A DNA stretch of 64,000 nucleotides from an uncultured Bacteroidales bacterium (GCA_902776435.1 CACYQB010000007.1:124001-188000), one strand, 5' to 3'; numbered from the stretch's first letter, positions 1 through 8,614 are shown. The notes: a model not told the origin generated them from the letters alone. A program made the numbers and translations.

Positions 1-45
1 ACTTAACAATAGCAAAACAATAGATATAATTGACTTATTCATAGT

Positions 46-3000
46 TTAGAACCTTACTTTTATTGCTTTATCTTTGAAATGAATGATGTAAATGCCTTCC
101 ACATCAGTTGGATATACATTATGACCAACTTGAACAAAATACTCATCTACGATTCTACCGTCAACTGCTATGAGTTGTACATAACCCTCAACAGGAGTAT
201 CAACAATAATGTTGCTATTCTCAACATAGATACGAATGTCATCAATCAACTCATACACTGAACTCGGTTCAACATATTCTATGCATGAGGCATCAAAGCT
301 TTGACTATTCAAGTTGCGCTCTGCAAATAGGATGTCTGAGAATTCAATATCAGTGCCCGGGAGATAGTATCTGTCTGCTTTAAGCCTTAATTTCAACAAT
401 TTTGGGCAAACGCCATCCACCTCGTCATCAGAGAAAGAAGTACCTAGCAAACGGATTTTACCATCAGGCATCAAAGCAGTTACTAGTCCAAGATTAGCAG
501 CATCTTCTCCTAATGAGGCTTCAATAAGTTCCAAACCACGAGGCAACTGCAAATCCATCTGGAATCCAGCAAAATTGAAGTCACCGACAATTCCAAGATT
601 GATTTCCCTCTCGTCACCAGCATTCAATCTCAACACTTCACAGAATATACGGTTTTCCACCCCTCCTCGGATGGGTGCTTGCCTTATTGTTATCGGTTTT
701 AACTCAAGTGCAATATTGGTGATGCCCACAAGATCAACTACATCAAGTGAGTAATTGTTATCGACATTAGCGGCATCAGAATAGAACGGTGACGGGGACT
801 TACCTAGAATCTTACTTGCTGTAGCTGCGTGGTCTGCAATATCGACAATCGCATTTGCATCCGCATCACCTACTATGTAATAGAAGCGAACTGATGTGGA
901 AGTATTATTCAATGCATGTCGTGTCTCATCTGCCTCAGACGCAATTATATTTGAAATACCAATAGTGTAATTTCCAACATTGTGTAATTGTGGTAATAGC
1001 ATATTCATGTGAACGAGAACCCCATCATTGCCTTTTAGGTCCTTTGCCGACGACGAAGTAACAAGTACACGGTATTTCCCATTGCTCAACTGGCTCACAG
1101 AAACACTATGGGTTCGTGTTTTACGGGCATCATCCAACCATACATCAGGCACACCATCAACGAAATTAAACGACACATCATTAGGCAACGACACGTCAAA
1201 TTGAATACCAGAAATCAAATTTTTGTTGATTAATGTTACTGGGAGATCAACAACTTGAGTTGACGAACCCCTGATATGTGACAAGGTATCGAGTGTGATA
1301 TAATAATCAGGCAACACTTCTACCGTACAATTAGCATAAACATTACTGCCATCAGTTGCTCTAGCCCTGATGTAAGTTGTTCCATCAGAAATAGCTGTAA
1401 CCAAACCATTATTATCAGCTCGAGCTATAGATGTATTACCCGAGCTCCACGATAATACCTTATTGGATGCATTGTAGGGCTCCACGTCAGCTATCAATTG
1501 TGCCGTTTCTCCTAAGTGCATAACAAGTTTGCTTTCGCTGAGTGTGATTGATGTGACATATTGCTTGATCACCGTCACTTGACACGTTGCGCTTAAGTTA
1601 CTACCATCGGTTGTTGTTGCCTTAATCGTGGCCGTTCCTGGATTAACAGATGTGATATATCCATTACTATCAACTGCAGCAACATCCGTGTTGCTGCTGG
1701 TCCAATGTAATGACTTGTTCGTCGCATCACTTGGAGTAATCGTTACAGTTAATTGTACTGATTCCGGCAGCACGAGAGATATGTTGCTCTCATTCAGCGT
1801 AATACTCTTCACTTTCCTGAGAACGGTTACCTCACATGATGCACTAAGGTTCGTGCCATCAGTAGTAGAGGCTTTGATGGTCACAGAACCAATAGATACA
1901 GGTGTCACAAGACCATCATCATCCACTATAGCAACAGATGTGTTACTTGAGGTCCATGTCACATTTTTATAGGAGGCATCAATAGGCGATATAGATGCTA
2001 TAAGTCTGAAGGTTTCATTGACATCTAACGTTAAACTCGTTTTATTCAAGGAAATTGACGTAACAGGAATTAATAACACTGTAATCTCGCAAGAAGCACT
2101 CAAATTAGTTCCATCAGTTGTCGTTGCTTTTATTGTTGCATTCCCCTCCTTCTTAGCTGTAACAAGTCCCTCATTATTTACAGTTGCAACACTATTATCA
2201 CTTGAAGACCATTGTACTGTCTTGTTTGTTGCAACGCCAGGTAAAACTGTTGCAGTCAGCATAAAATATTCGCCAACATTTAGATTCTTATATGTCGCAT
2301 TAAGACTTATACCGTCGGCCAAAATATTACCTTCTGAATCTAGTCCGTATGCTCTAGAAAACTTATTCCAATAATTAGTAGTTTTATAAGTTTCAAGAGA
2401 CTGATATGGGACAAAAAGAGTAGAGCTGTTATACGTGGACGAGTTGAAACAGTTACTCTCCTCCATCACGGGTGGCAATTCAGCAAAACAATAGACTGAC
2501 TGCAATCCAGTGCAATAATTGAAAGCATTCTTACCAATTGTCCTCAAAGAATTTGGTAATGATATAAATTTTAATGCAGAACAATCATAGAACGCAGAAC
2601 TCTCTATAGATATCACTGAATTTCCCATACTTAATTCAGTCATACAATTACATCCATAAAAAGCGAAGCCTCCAATTGAATTGACAGCATTTCCTATAGT
2701 GACCGTTCTTAGTGTAGTTAAGTCCTTCGCGAAATAAGCAGGAATTCTTTGGACTTCATCACCAATTTGAATGGACGATATAAAAGTTCGCGTAAAAGGA
2801 AGATAAGATGAATTAAAATCAGTACAGGACATTGCATTAAAGTGAAGTTCTGTCAATGATGAGCAATATGCAAAAGCATGTCTACCGATGGATGAGACAG
2901 TACTAGGGATAGTAATACTTGTCAATTGAGTCAAACCATATACGAAATAGTTTGGAATCGTTCTAACACCATCTCCAATGTTTATTATTTTGATATTGAG

Positions 3001-3921
3001 ATCGTTAAAGGGGCGATCACTATCAGTTCTACTAAAACCATCACAAGATATTGCATTATAATTAAGAATATTTAATGATGTACATCTTTGGAATGCAGCA
3101 TTGCCAATGGATGTTACCGAATTGGGTATAGTCATCGTCGTTAGTCCTGAGCAGTTATAGAATGCCGAACGACCAATTGATGTGACGGAATTGGGAATAG
3201 TCACATTCGTTAGTCCTGTACAGTCCGAGAATGAGAATTCGCCAATGGAAGTCACTGAACTATTAAAGGAAATATCGGTAAAATTACTACATCCAACAAA
3301 TGCGTAATCCTTAATTGCAGTTATAGTACTAGGGATTGCTAAAGACTTTATTTCTTCACCATTCAAAGTTAAATGATGAGCAATACTACAAGGGTTTGAG
3401 TATTCACCTTCAAAGGAAATCCTACACCAAGCTTCAAGGTCATCGATATTTACGTTCGTCAATCCAGAACACCCATAAAAAGCGTACGTGCCCATATAAT
3501 TCACCGAGCTAAGAATATGGATTGAAGTTAATGCACTACAACGAGCAAAAGCCTCGAATTCGATTGACCGTATCGAGTTTCCAAAAGTCACACTAGTCAA
3601 ACTTGTACAACCATCAAATGCATTAGTCCCGATGTATTCAACGTTATCGTCGACTAATATACTTGTTAGATTTGTACAATTTCTGAATGCTTTGGATCCA
3701 ATTCCAGTAACTTTATAAGTAGTGAAATTTTTATTGACTGTGTAAGGAATTCTCACAGAACCAGAATACGGGTTAGAACTCGGAGCGGGAGCAACTACAA
3801 CTTCACCACTATAACCTGAACGGTAATTATAATATATGCCATCTACCTCAAAATCAAATGCAAATAATGGTGTGGCACACAATACCATCAGTAGAAAAAA
3901 TAGATTTTTGATTATTCTCAT
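46..3921 (-). CDS. Large secreted BspA-like LRR protein with Ig-like, cohesin-like and dockerin-like domains
   Basis: A 1291-residue protein with an N-terminal signal peptide (hydrophobic run ending near residue 22). Residues about 50-510 are BspA/LRR_5-type leucine-rich repeats with recurring 'IPNSVTSIG..AF..C..L' units. Four Big_2 (bacterial Ig-like) domains follow at roughly 535-870, each with 'W.SS..SVA.V...G.V' signatures. Next come a cohesin-like beta segment (about 875-1000), a dockerin-like pair of EF-hand loops ('VGDADANAIVDIADH', 'AANVDNNYSLDVVDLVG', about 1015-1075), a second cohesin-like segment (about 1085-1230) and a C-terminal segment with 'VDGRIVDE' and 'GIYIIHFKDKAIKVRF' that resembles a type IX secretion sorting domain. 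It probably acts at the cell surface in adhesion or assembly; this is inferred from family. Its ATG overlaps the stop of the upstream hydrolase (ATGA), so translation is coupled. The gene is visibly AT-richer than the later genes. Confidence 0.85.
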   Translation of the reverse strand: MRIIKNLFFLLMVLCATPLFAFDFEVDGIYYNYRSGYSGEVVVAPAPSSNPYSGSVRIPYTVNKNFTTYKVTGIGSKAFRNCTNLTSILVDDNVEYIGTNAFDGCTSLTSVTFGNSIRSIEFEAFARCSALTSIHILSSVNYMGTYAFYGCSGLTNVNIDDLEAWCRISFEGEYSNPCSIAHHLTLNGEEIKSLAIPSTITAIKDYAFVGCSNFTDISFNSSVTSIGEFSFSDCTGLTNVTIPNSVTSIGRSAFYNCSGLTTMTIPNSVTSIGNAAFQRCTSLNILNYNAISCDGFSRTDSDRPFNDLNIKIINIGDGVRTIPNYFVYGLTQLTSITIPSTVSSIGRHAFAYCSSLTELHFNAMSCTDFNSSYLPFTRTFISSIQIGDEVQRIPAYFAKDLTTLRTVTIGNAVNSIGGFAFYGCNCMTELSMGNSVISIESSAFYDCSALKFISLPNSLRTIGKNAFNYCTGLQSVYCFAELPPVMEESNCFNSSTYNSSTLFVPYQSLETYKTTNYWNKFSRAYGLDSEGNILADGISLNATYKNLNVGEYFMLTATVLPGVATNKTVQWSSSDNSVATVNNEGLVTAKKEGNATIKATTTDGTNLSASCEITVLLIPVTSISLNKTSLTLDVNETFRLIASISPIDASYKNVTWTSSNTSVAIVDDDGLVTPVSIGSVTIKASTTDGTNLSASCEVTVLRKVKSITLNESNISLVLPESVQLTVTITPSDATNKSLHWTSSNTDVAAVDSNGYITSVNPGTATIKATTTDGSNLSATCQVTVIKQYVTSITLSESKLVMHLGETAQLIADVEPYNASNKVLSWSSGNTSIARADNNGLVTAISDGTTYIRARATDGSNVYANCTVEVLPDYYITLDTLSHIRGSSTQVVDLPVTLINKNLISGIQFDVSLPNDVSFNFVDGVPDVWLDDARKTRTHSVSVSQLSNGKYRVLVTSSSAKDLKGNDGVLVHMNMLLPQLHNVGNYTIGISNIIASEADETRHALNNTSTSVRFYYIVGDADANAIVDIADHAATASKILGKSPSPFYSDAANVDNNYSLDVVDLVGITNIALELKPITIRQAPIRGGVENRIFCEVLRLNAGDEREINLGIVGDFNFAGFQMDLQLPRGLELIEASLGEDAANLGLVTALMPDGKIRLLGTSFSDDEVDGVCPKLLKLRLKADRYYLPGTDIEFSDILFAERNLNSQSFDASCIEYVEPSSVYELIDDIRIYVENSNIIVDTPVEGYVQLIAVDGRIVDEYFVQVGHNVYPTDVEGIYIIHFKDKAIKVRF

Positions 3922-5078
3922 TTGGATGTGATTTTAAACGTGTTAATATCAAATAATAGTACAAGCATCGAACTCCTATCTTCGCATACAATCCTTATAC
4001 TATGTTCCTCAAAAAAGTTATTATGATGAATAATAGGCATACATTTACGTGTGTCTAGAAATAATGAACAGTTTGTTATTACCATAGGAGACGGATGTCC
4101 ATATCTATTGTAATTTCCACAAGAAAGGAACATAATCGGATAAACCGATTCATTCTTAAGCAACTGGAATAAAGTATCATGAAATGAATATCCAGAACCA
4201 TGGTGAGGAATTTGAATCATAAGAATATTATAACATCTTTTACCTAAATGATTCGAAATGCGCCCAACAATATCATTATTAAATGATGCATCTCCAGTAT
4301 AAAAACAACCATTGGGAGAATGACTACCTTCACTACGGTTTATTCCTGTTTCATGAAGTCCTGAATAAACCATCAATGAGTTAGTATTAATTGATTCTAT
4401 GGGTGTTCTTGATTTGAGCATATTCTGAAAATCCTTGTCTCCAATCCTACTATTTAATTCAGATTCACTTATTTGAAATGTATTCACAATACATTTCAAC
4501 CTCTCATCATAAAAAAGATTATATGGAATGTACTCCCACATTAAAGACATTCTACTCAATGACTTCATTGTAATTAATGTACCACTGTCAATAATAGGCT
4601 CCGACTCTTCAACATTTACAGGCGTACTCATTTGTTTTATGCCTTTATCGATACTCTTTACACAAATGACATGTGAACCTGAGAAATATGTCTCAGGACT
4701 TTCAATAAGTTTTTCAAGATTACCACCTTTATTCCTTGGTCTTAATGCTGCTAATAGAAGTAATCTTGTATTATCGTTGTACAAAGGAATCACCACATGC
4801 TTAATATTTGTCAGTTCTTTTAGTTTTGCAATGCCATTAATGTGATCTTCATGGAAATGAGATATAAATAAGATATCAATATCTTGTTTGCCTTTAGTGC
4901 AATCGAACATATTATCAACTTCACGTATAATTCCTTTCATATTTGAAGTTGAGCCACAGTCATAGACAACTGTAGCAATTCTTTGATTATCTTCATCGAA
5001 GAATTGCTCCGTATAGAAAGCACCTTGACCTATCGGATGTATATACCGAATGAGTTTCATACAATTCTCTTGACGCAA
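3918..5078 (-). CDS. Metallo-beta-lactamase-fold hydrolase, ComEC-like
   Basis: A 386-residue protein without a signal peptide, so probably cytoplasmic. The metal-binding signature 'HFHEDHINGI' lies near residue 95. A later 'YTGDAS' aspartate and the 'IPHHGSGYS' block are the usual arrangement of the ComEC/Rec2 C-terminal hydrolase and related nucleic-acid-acting MBL enzymes. There are no ComEC membrane segments, so this is a free-standing hydrolase. The reaction is unknown; nuclease or phosphodiesterase activity is a family inference. A start at the second Met (5060, MKLIRYI) is equally possible. Its stop codon overlaps the ATG of the giant LRR protein, which makes the two a coupled operon. 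A TATATTTG box lies upstream at 5141-5148. Confidence 0.75.
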   Translation of the reverse strand: MRQENCMKLIRYIHPIGQGAFYTEQFFDEDNQRIATVVYDCGSTSNMKGIIREVDNMFDCTKGKQDIDILFISHFHEDHINGIAKLKELTNIKHVVIPLYNDNTRLLLLAALRPRNKGGNLEKLIESPETYFSGSHVICVKSIDKGIKQMSTPVNVEESEPIIDSGTLITMKSLSRMSLMWEYIPYNLFYDERLKCIVNTFQISESELNSRIGDKDFQNMLKSRTPIESINTNSLMVYSGLHETGINRSEGSHSPNGCFYTGDASFNNDIVGRISNHLGKRCYNILMIQIPHHGSGYSFHDTLFQLLKNESVYPIMFLSCGNYNRYGHPSPMVITNCSLFLDTRKCMPIIHHNNFFEEHSIRIVCEDRSSMLVLLFDINTFKITSK

Positions 5079-5140
5079 TAAATATTAATTCACTTTCGGT
5101 TAAGCAATTACCCTTATAGAAAAAACGTTTGTACTTGCCT

Positions 5141-5148
5141 CAAATATA
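5141..5148 (-). promoter_or_regulatory. Putative -7 box of MBL-LRR operon
   Basis: TATATTTG on the minus strand matches the Bacteroidetes TAnnTTTG -7 consensus, about 60 bases before the hydrolase start. No clear TTG -33 element is visible. The rest of 5079-5281 shows no gene. Confidence 0.45.
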
Positions 5149-5281
5149 AGACCTATACGCCATATCTTATCACTTATCAAGTAACGCATATCAACATTAC
5201 TAGGTTCATCAACTAGATTGCTTCTTTTCAAGATAACTTCACCTTAATTTCTATGATTGTTCAGAGACTAGATTAGTTCTT

Positions 5282-5440
5282 TCATGAATAGGACTTTATG
5301 ATGGCTTCTCCCGAAGCCTTATTATTGGGAACAATTACCATCTCATGCAAATCATTTATTCTGTTTTTTACCCAATCGATATATTCTTCGTCACTCATGT
5401 TCATTTTTGCTTTGTTCCAGCGGCTCCCATGCTGGTTCAT
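5282..5440 (-). CDS. Small hypothetical protein downstream of the structured RNA
   Basis: A 52-residue ORF beginning MNQHGSRWNK and rich in charged residues ('MSDEEYIDWVKNRINDLHEM'), with a helical, soluble character and no signal peptide. The frame stays open upstream to a TTG at 5548, but that extension runs through the helices of the RNA candidate, so I prefer the ATG at 5440. It begins about 38 bases after the last predicted helix of that RNA and may be the gene the RNA controls. No family recognised. The CCAGC...GCTGG hairpin at its own start codon region could instead mean that this segment also belongs to the RNA. Confidence 0.4.
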   Translation of the reverse strand: MNQHGSRWNKAKMNMSDEEYIDWVKNRINDLHEMVIVPNNKASGEAIIKSYS

Positions 5441-5477
5441 TTTACAATAAAATATGGTATGAGCATAAAAATAAGCG

Positions 5478-5761
5478 CGGGAGTCTGTTATTGTTACTCG
5501 TCCCGCTCTCAGGGGCTCTCGCATTGCCCATCGAAGTTGAACGAGCAACGCAGAAACCCACGCAGAATATGGCTTTGCCTAATCTGACAAATAATCATAT
5601 TCAGCATTGGGCATCTACCGTTGCTTCATCCTTGACTTCGATTTAGAATTTGCGAGATTCCTGAGAGCCAAGTACAAAGCGCCAATAAACGCCTTTCTTT
5701 ATGTCATGTGTTCTCTGCTATGCGTCCGACTCCATCAAAGAGCGGACTACCGACAAAGAAC
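5478..5761 (-). ncRNA. Candidate structured RNA or structured leader with nested helices
   Basis: Read on the minus strand from about 5761. Perfect complementary arms are nested in order: 5505-5513 with 5660-5668, 5518-5523 with 5651-5656, 5530-5537 with 5635-5642, 5544-5550 with 5619-5625, and 5565-5571 with 5596-5602. Short internal loops of similar length lie between them, giving a rod. A 5' hairpin pairs 5724-5728 with 5743-5747, plus 5730-5732 with 5740-5742. A 3' hairpin pairs 5478-5482 with 5501-5505. A TATATTTG promoter sits at 5767-5774, so the start of transcription would be near 5761. 5525-5530 can also pair with 5608-5613, as a pseudoknot or alternative fold. Not recognised as RNase P, tmRNA, 6S or SRP RNA. 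Whether it is a free ncRNA or the leader of the 52-residue ORF is open. Confidence 0.5.
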
Positions 5762-5766
5762 AACTG

Positions 5767-5774
5767 CAAATATA
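5767..5774 (-). promoter_or_regulatory. Promoter of structured RNA
   Basis: TATATTTG (TAnnTTTG) on the minus strand with a TTG about 22 bases upstream. The predicted start falls at the first base of the folded region. Confidence 0.55.
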
Positions 5775-5847
5775 GTCATTATTTCACAATTTCACCCAAC
5801 TTGCATGCATTTATTACAATTAAAATTGAAACGATATGATTTTTTCG

Positions 5848-5855
5848 TATTTTTG
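5848..5855 (+). promoter_or_regulatory. Orphan plus-strand promoter
   Basis: TTG at 5826-5828, 19-base spacer, then TATTTTTG. It points to the right into the 3' end of the minus-strand ATPase gene, with no plus-strand gene behind it. It may drive an antisense RNA or be left over from a lost gene. No gene is visible in the rest of 5775-5956. Confidence 0.35.
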
Positions 5856-5956
5856 CTTAATTAATAGGAAAACGACAGAACTGAATGGTCCATAATGATT
5901 CTATTTTCCATCTTTCTCACTCGATTGATTCTGTCTTCTCTTAGGTTGGCATTATG

Positions 5957-7279
5957 TTATACCTCAGTCAGCAGGAATGCCATGTACAATGGCAAGGTCA
6001 ACAGCAATCCATCGCGGCCCACATTGTAGTCTCCAACCTTAATGGCAGAATCGACATGGTAATGCTCAGGATGCTTCAATACGGTCTTCAAGGACTTGGC
6101 GTTGCCTGTGGTTGCTTTGCATTCCAATGGGCAGCACTTGCCTTTGTAGCGAATTAAGAAATCAAGTTCCAAACTCTCACCTTTCTGGAAATAATAAAGT
6201 GATCGACCCATCTTCCCAAGTATATCAGCAACCAGGTTTTCAAAGATGGCACCTTTATAGTCGAGCATATCACCCTGCAGAATGCTCCATGCCGTTCCCT
6301 GTTCCAACATAGAGACAAGCAAACCAATGTCAGCCATATATACCTTGAAGCAATCAGGAATAGCATTCCCTGCAAGGGGCAACTCGGTAATTCTGGTATT
6401 GTGACACCGACGAATGATTCCTGCGTCCTCTATCCATTGTAAACTGCTCCGATATTGAGCTGAACGCGCACCCTTTTTGATAACAGAATACTGGAATTTT
6501 TTGTTATCCTTTGCAAGTTGAGCAGGTATTGACTCAAAACAATCCCTAATGCGTGCTTTATCTTCTGTTAGAGCATATTTCAACATATCTGCTTTATAAT
6601 TTTCGATAATACTATGCTGAACAGCAAGCACATCATTCATATTATTCGTTTCAAAAAAGGTACTGACTGCTTCAGGCATACCACCGACAACAACATATCG
6701 CAATAATAGTTCACGCATTCGATGATGTATTGCCTCATTAACTGGTTCTTCTCGTTCCAAGCATCCTTTCAAATAGTCAATATGTTGCTGCTGAACACCA
6801 TTGGCCCACAACCATTCTTCAAAATCCATTGGGTACATATCGACGATATGTTCAAATCCTACTGGAATTGAAGCATTAAGATCCTCATTTCTGTATCCAT
6901 TAACACCTAAAAGAGACCCAGTGCATATTACATCGAAACGACCATCTATTTTGAAAAACTTGAGTGAGGCCCTGGCCCTAGGGCATTCTTGTATCTCATC
7001 AAAGACGATGCAGGTTTTTCCTGGAATAAATTTAGTACCAGGAATGCCAACACTCATGTTCAGTGTTAAGGTGCCTACATCAAGGGCTCCAGCAAAAAAA
7101 GCACAATACTCGTCATGTTCATGGAAATCAAGATAAACTACACATTCATAGTGTTTGCTAGCAAAATCCATGACCGAACTAGTCTTGCCACACTGACGAC
7201 ATCCCTTGATTACCAATGGTTTTCGTTTAGAATTCTCTTTCCAATGTAAAAGTATATTTTCTATCTTCCTTCTATACAT
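5957..7279 (-). CDS. AAA family ATPase with DUF4143
   Basis: A 440-residue cytoplasmic ATPase. The Walker A motif is 'IKGCRQCGKTSS' near residue 25 and the Walker B is 'CIVFDEIQECPRAR' near 90-105. A sensor-like 'FDVICTGSLLGV' follows, which is the AAA_14 layout. The C-terminal half has the DUF4143 pattern, ending with the nuclease-like 'LDFLIRYKGKCCPLECKAT' (E-x-K), which resembles a restriction-endonuclease fold. Members are very common and multicopy in Bacteroidetes, often called archaeal-type or 'ATP-binding protein', and their physiological role is not established. A 33-bp tandem repeat array carrying promoter-like boxes lies immediately upstream. A second, more distant ATPase of this general type sits at 43895-45100. 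Confidence 0.85.
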   Translation of the reverse strand: MYRRKIENILLHWKENSKRKPLVIKGCRQCGKTSSVMDFASKHYECVVYLDFHEHDEYCAFFAGALDVGTLTLNMSVGIPGTKFIPGKTCIVFDEIQECPRARASLKFFKIDGRFDVICTGSLLGVNGYRNEDLNASIPVGFEHIVDMYPMDFEEWLWANGVQQQHIDYLKGCLEREEPVNEAIHHRMRELLLRYVVVGGMPEAVSTFFETNNMNDVLAVQHSIIENYKADMLKYALTEDKARIRDCFESIPAQLAKDNKKFQYSVIKKGARSAQYRSSLQWIEDAGIIRRCHNTRITELPLAGNAIPDCFKVYMADIGLLVSMLEQGTAWSILQGDMLDYKGAIFENLVADILGKMGRSLYYFQKGESLELDFLIRYKGKCCPLECKATTGNAKSLKTVLKHPEHYHVDSAIKVGDYNVGRDGLLLTLPLYMAFLLTEV

Positions 7280-7310
7280 TGCTGATTGTCAAATATTTAT
7301 TATAATATTT

Positions 7311-7464
7311 ACACTTTTTACGGCGACTTTTTGCCACAAAGACACACTTTTTACGGCGACTTTTTGCTACAAAGATACACTTTTTACGGCGACTTTTTGC
7401 CACAAAGATACACTTTTTGCGGCGACTTTTTGCTACAAAGATACACTTTTTGCGGCGACTTTTT
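7311..7464 (-). repeat. 33-bp tandem repeat array with promoter-like boxes upstream of AAA ATPase
   Basis: Four full units and one partial unit start at 7311, 7344, 7377, 7410 and 7443, with an exact 33-bp period and only a few substitutions (ttacgg or tttgcgg, gccac or gctac). On the minus strand three units contain TATCTTTG (7370-7377, 7403-7410, 7436-7443) and one the variant TGTCTTTG (7337-7344). All point at the ATPase gene that starts at 7279. There are no variable spacers, so it is not CRISPR. Because 33 is a multiple of 3, 11-residue repeat peptides appear in several frames; these are by-products. Confidence 0.9.
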
Positions 7465-7580
7465 AAAAAACTTCGTACTTAAAGGCGAATACAGTAAAAT
7501 AGAATCTGAAAATATTTGTGTACTGTTGTAAAAAACACATTGAGTTTTGAACCTTTTATTGCCATTATGCCCAAAAACGT

Positions 7581-7588
7581 TATCTTTG
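7581..7588 (+). promoter_or_regulatory. corA promoter
   Basis: TATCTTTG with TTG at 7559-7561 and a 19-base spacer, 34 bases before the corA ATG. Confidence 0.7.
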
Positions 7589-7621
7589 CACTTCGGAGTA
7601 GAACTTTGAAACGATGAGGTC

Positions 7622-8551
7622 ATGATCAGTTATTGGAAATGCAAGGATGGATTTGGGGAGATTAATCAGTGGAAATCGGGGTGCTGGATCAAGGTTACCA
7701 AGCCGACTGCTGATGATCTGGCGTTATTGAAGGAACGCTTTGCGGTGCCCAACTTTACCCACGATGCCGAGGACATCGAGGAGCGCCCCCGTGTGGATCA
7801 CGAGGACAACTGGACCCTGGTGTTTGTACGCGTGCCAAATAAGAGCATTGACGAGGATGGCGAGACCATGTTCTCGACCGCGCCAATAGCCATCCTGATA
7901 CGCGACGATGTGTTTATCACGGTCAATTATTATGATAATAAGGTGCTTGACGATTTCATCCGTTGGAGCAACCAACGCCGCATCAACAACTGCAAGGGCT
8001 ATGACCTGTTGCTGTCGCTGATGCTGTCCACGTCGGTGTGGTACTTGAAGTACCTCAAGCAGATGAACGGGATGATGAGTGCCGCCGAGGAGCGCTTGGA
8101 ACGGAAGATGGACAATGATGAACTGATGCGCACGATGGGCATGGGCAAATATCTGATTTACTTCATGACCTCCATCAAGGGCAATGCCACTGTACTGGCT
8201 CGCCTCAAGATGCGACTCCGCACTTTGCCCCATGACCAGGACCTGCTCGAAGACGTTGAGATTGAGACGCAACAGGCCCTTGACACTGCCAGCATCTATA
8301 GCGACATCCTCAAGCGCCAGCAAGAGGCCTATTCGTCGGTTATCGGCAATAACCTGAACCGCATCATGAAGACGCTCACCGTAGTGACCATCCTGCTGAT
8401 GATTCCCACCGTGATTGCAGGCTACTACGGCATGAATGTGCCCAACGGCATGGAGGAATGGGGGCTAGGATTCCCATGGGCACTCGGCATCTCGATCGTG
8501 CTGATGGCGCTCGTTTACTTTTTCATCCGTCACAGCAAGTTCTTCAAATAA
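7622..8551 (+). CDS. corA: CorA-family divalent cation transporter
   Basis: A 309-residue inner-membrane protein of the CorA/Mg2+ channel family. It has a long acidic N-terminal cytoplasmic domain, then two C-terminal transmembrane segments. The hallmark 'YYGMNVP' pore motif is at residues 270-272 (GMN), followed by a short acidic loop and a last helix ending in basic residues 'RHSKFFK'. Length and layout fit the family. It would import Mg2+ and possibly Co2+ or Ni2+. It is monocistronic, with a good promoter at 7581 and a shared terminator hairpin after the stop. Confidence 0.9.
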   Translation: MISYWKCKDGFGEINQWKSGCWIKVTKPTADDLALLKERFAVPNFTHDAEDIEERPRVDHEDNWTLVFVRVPNKSIDEDGETMFSTAPIAILIRDDVFITVNYYDNKVLDDFIRWSNQRRINNCKGYDLLLSLMLSTSVWYLKYLKQMNGMMSAAEERLERKMDNDELMRTMGMGKYLIYFMTSIKGNATVLARLKMRLRTLPHDQDLLEDVEIETQQALDTASIYSDILKRQQEAYSSVIGNNLNRIMKTLTVVTILLMIPTVIAGYYGMNVPNGMEEWGLGFPWALGISIVLMALVYFFIRHSKFFK

Positions 8552-8555
8552 CCAA

Positions 8556-8589
8556 TTAATCCAGATAAGCCTATGCTTACCTGGATTAA
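8556..8589. terminator. Bidirectional terminator hairpin
   Basis: TTAATCCAG pairs with CTGGATTAA, with an inner TAAGC/GCTTA helix and a CTAT loop. It lies between the convergent corA and DUF3332 genes. Confidence 0.6.
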
Positions 8590-8614
8590 CTATAGGTGGA
8601 TTATCAATGACTAT

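Noticed and set aside
46-3921. Cellulosome scaffold
   Set aside because: Cohesin-like and dockerin-like segments are present, but no dockerin-bearing glycosidase is in the window; the GH2 and esterase lack dockerins.
5345-5864. Three overlapping plus-strand ORFs of 79-85 residues
   Set aside because: They cover the complementary strand of the helical RNA candidate and show no domain or initiation context.
7311-7464. CRISPR array
   Set aside because: The repeats are directly tandem without unique spacers and there are no cas genes.
7206-7531. ORFs encoding 11-residue repeat peptides across the 33-bp array
   Set aside because: The repeat period is a multiple of three, so several frames stay open on both strands; no start site or signal supports translation.
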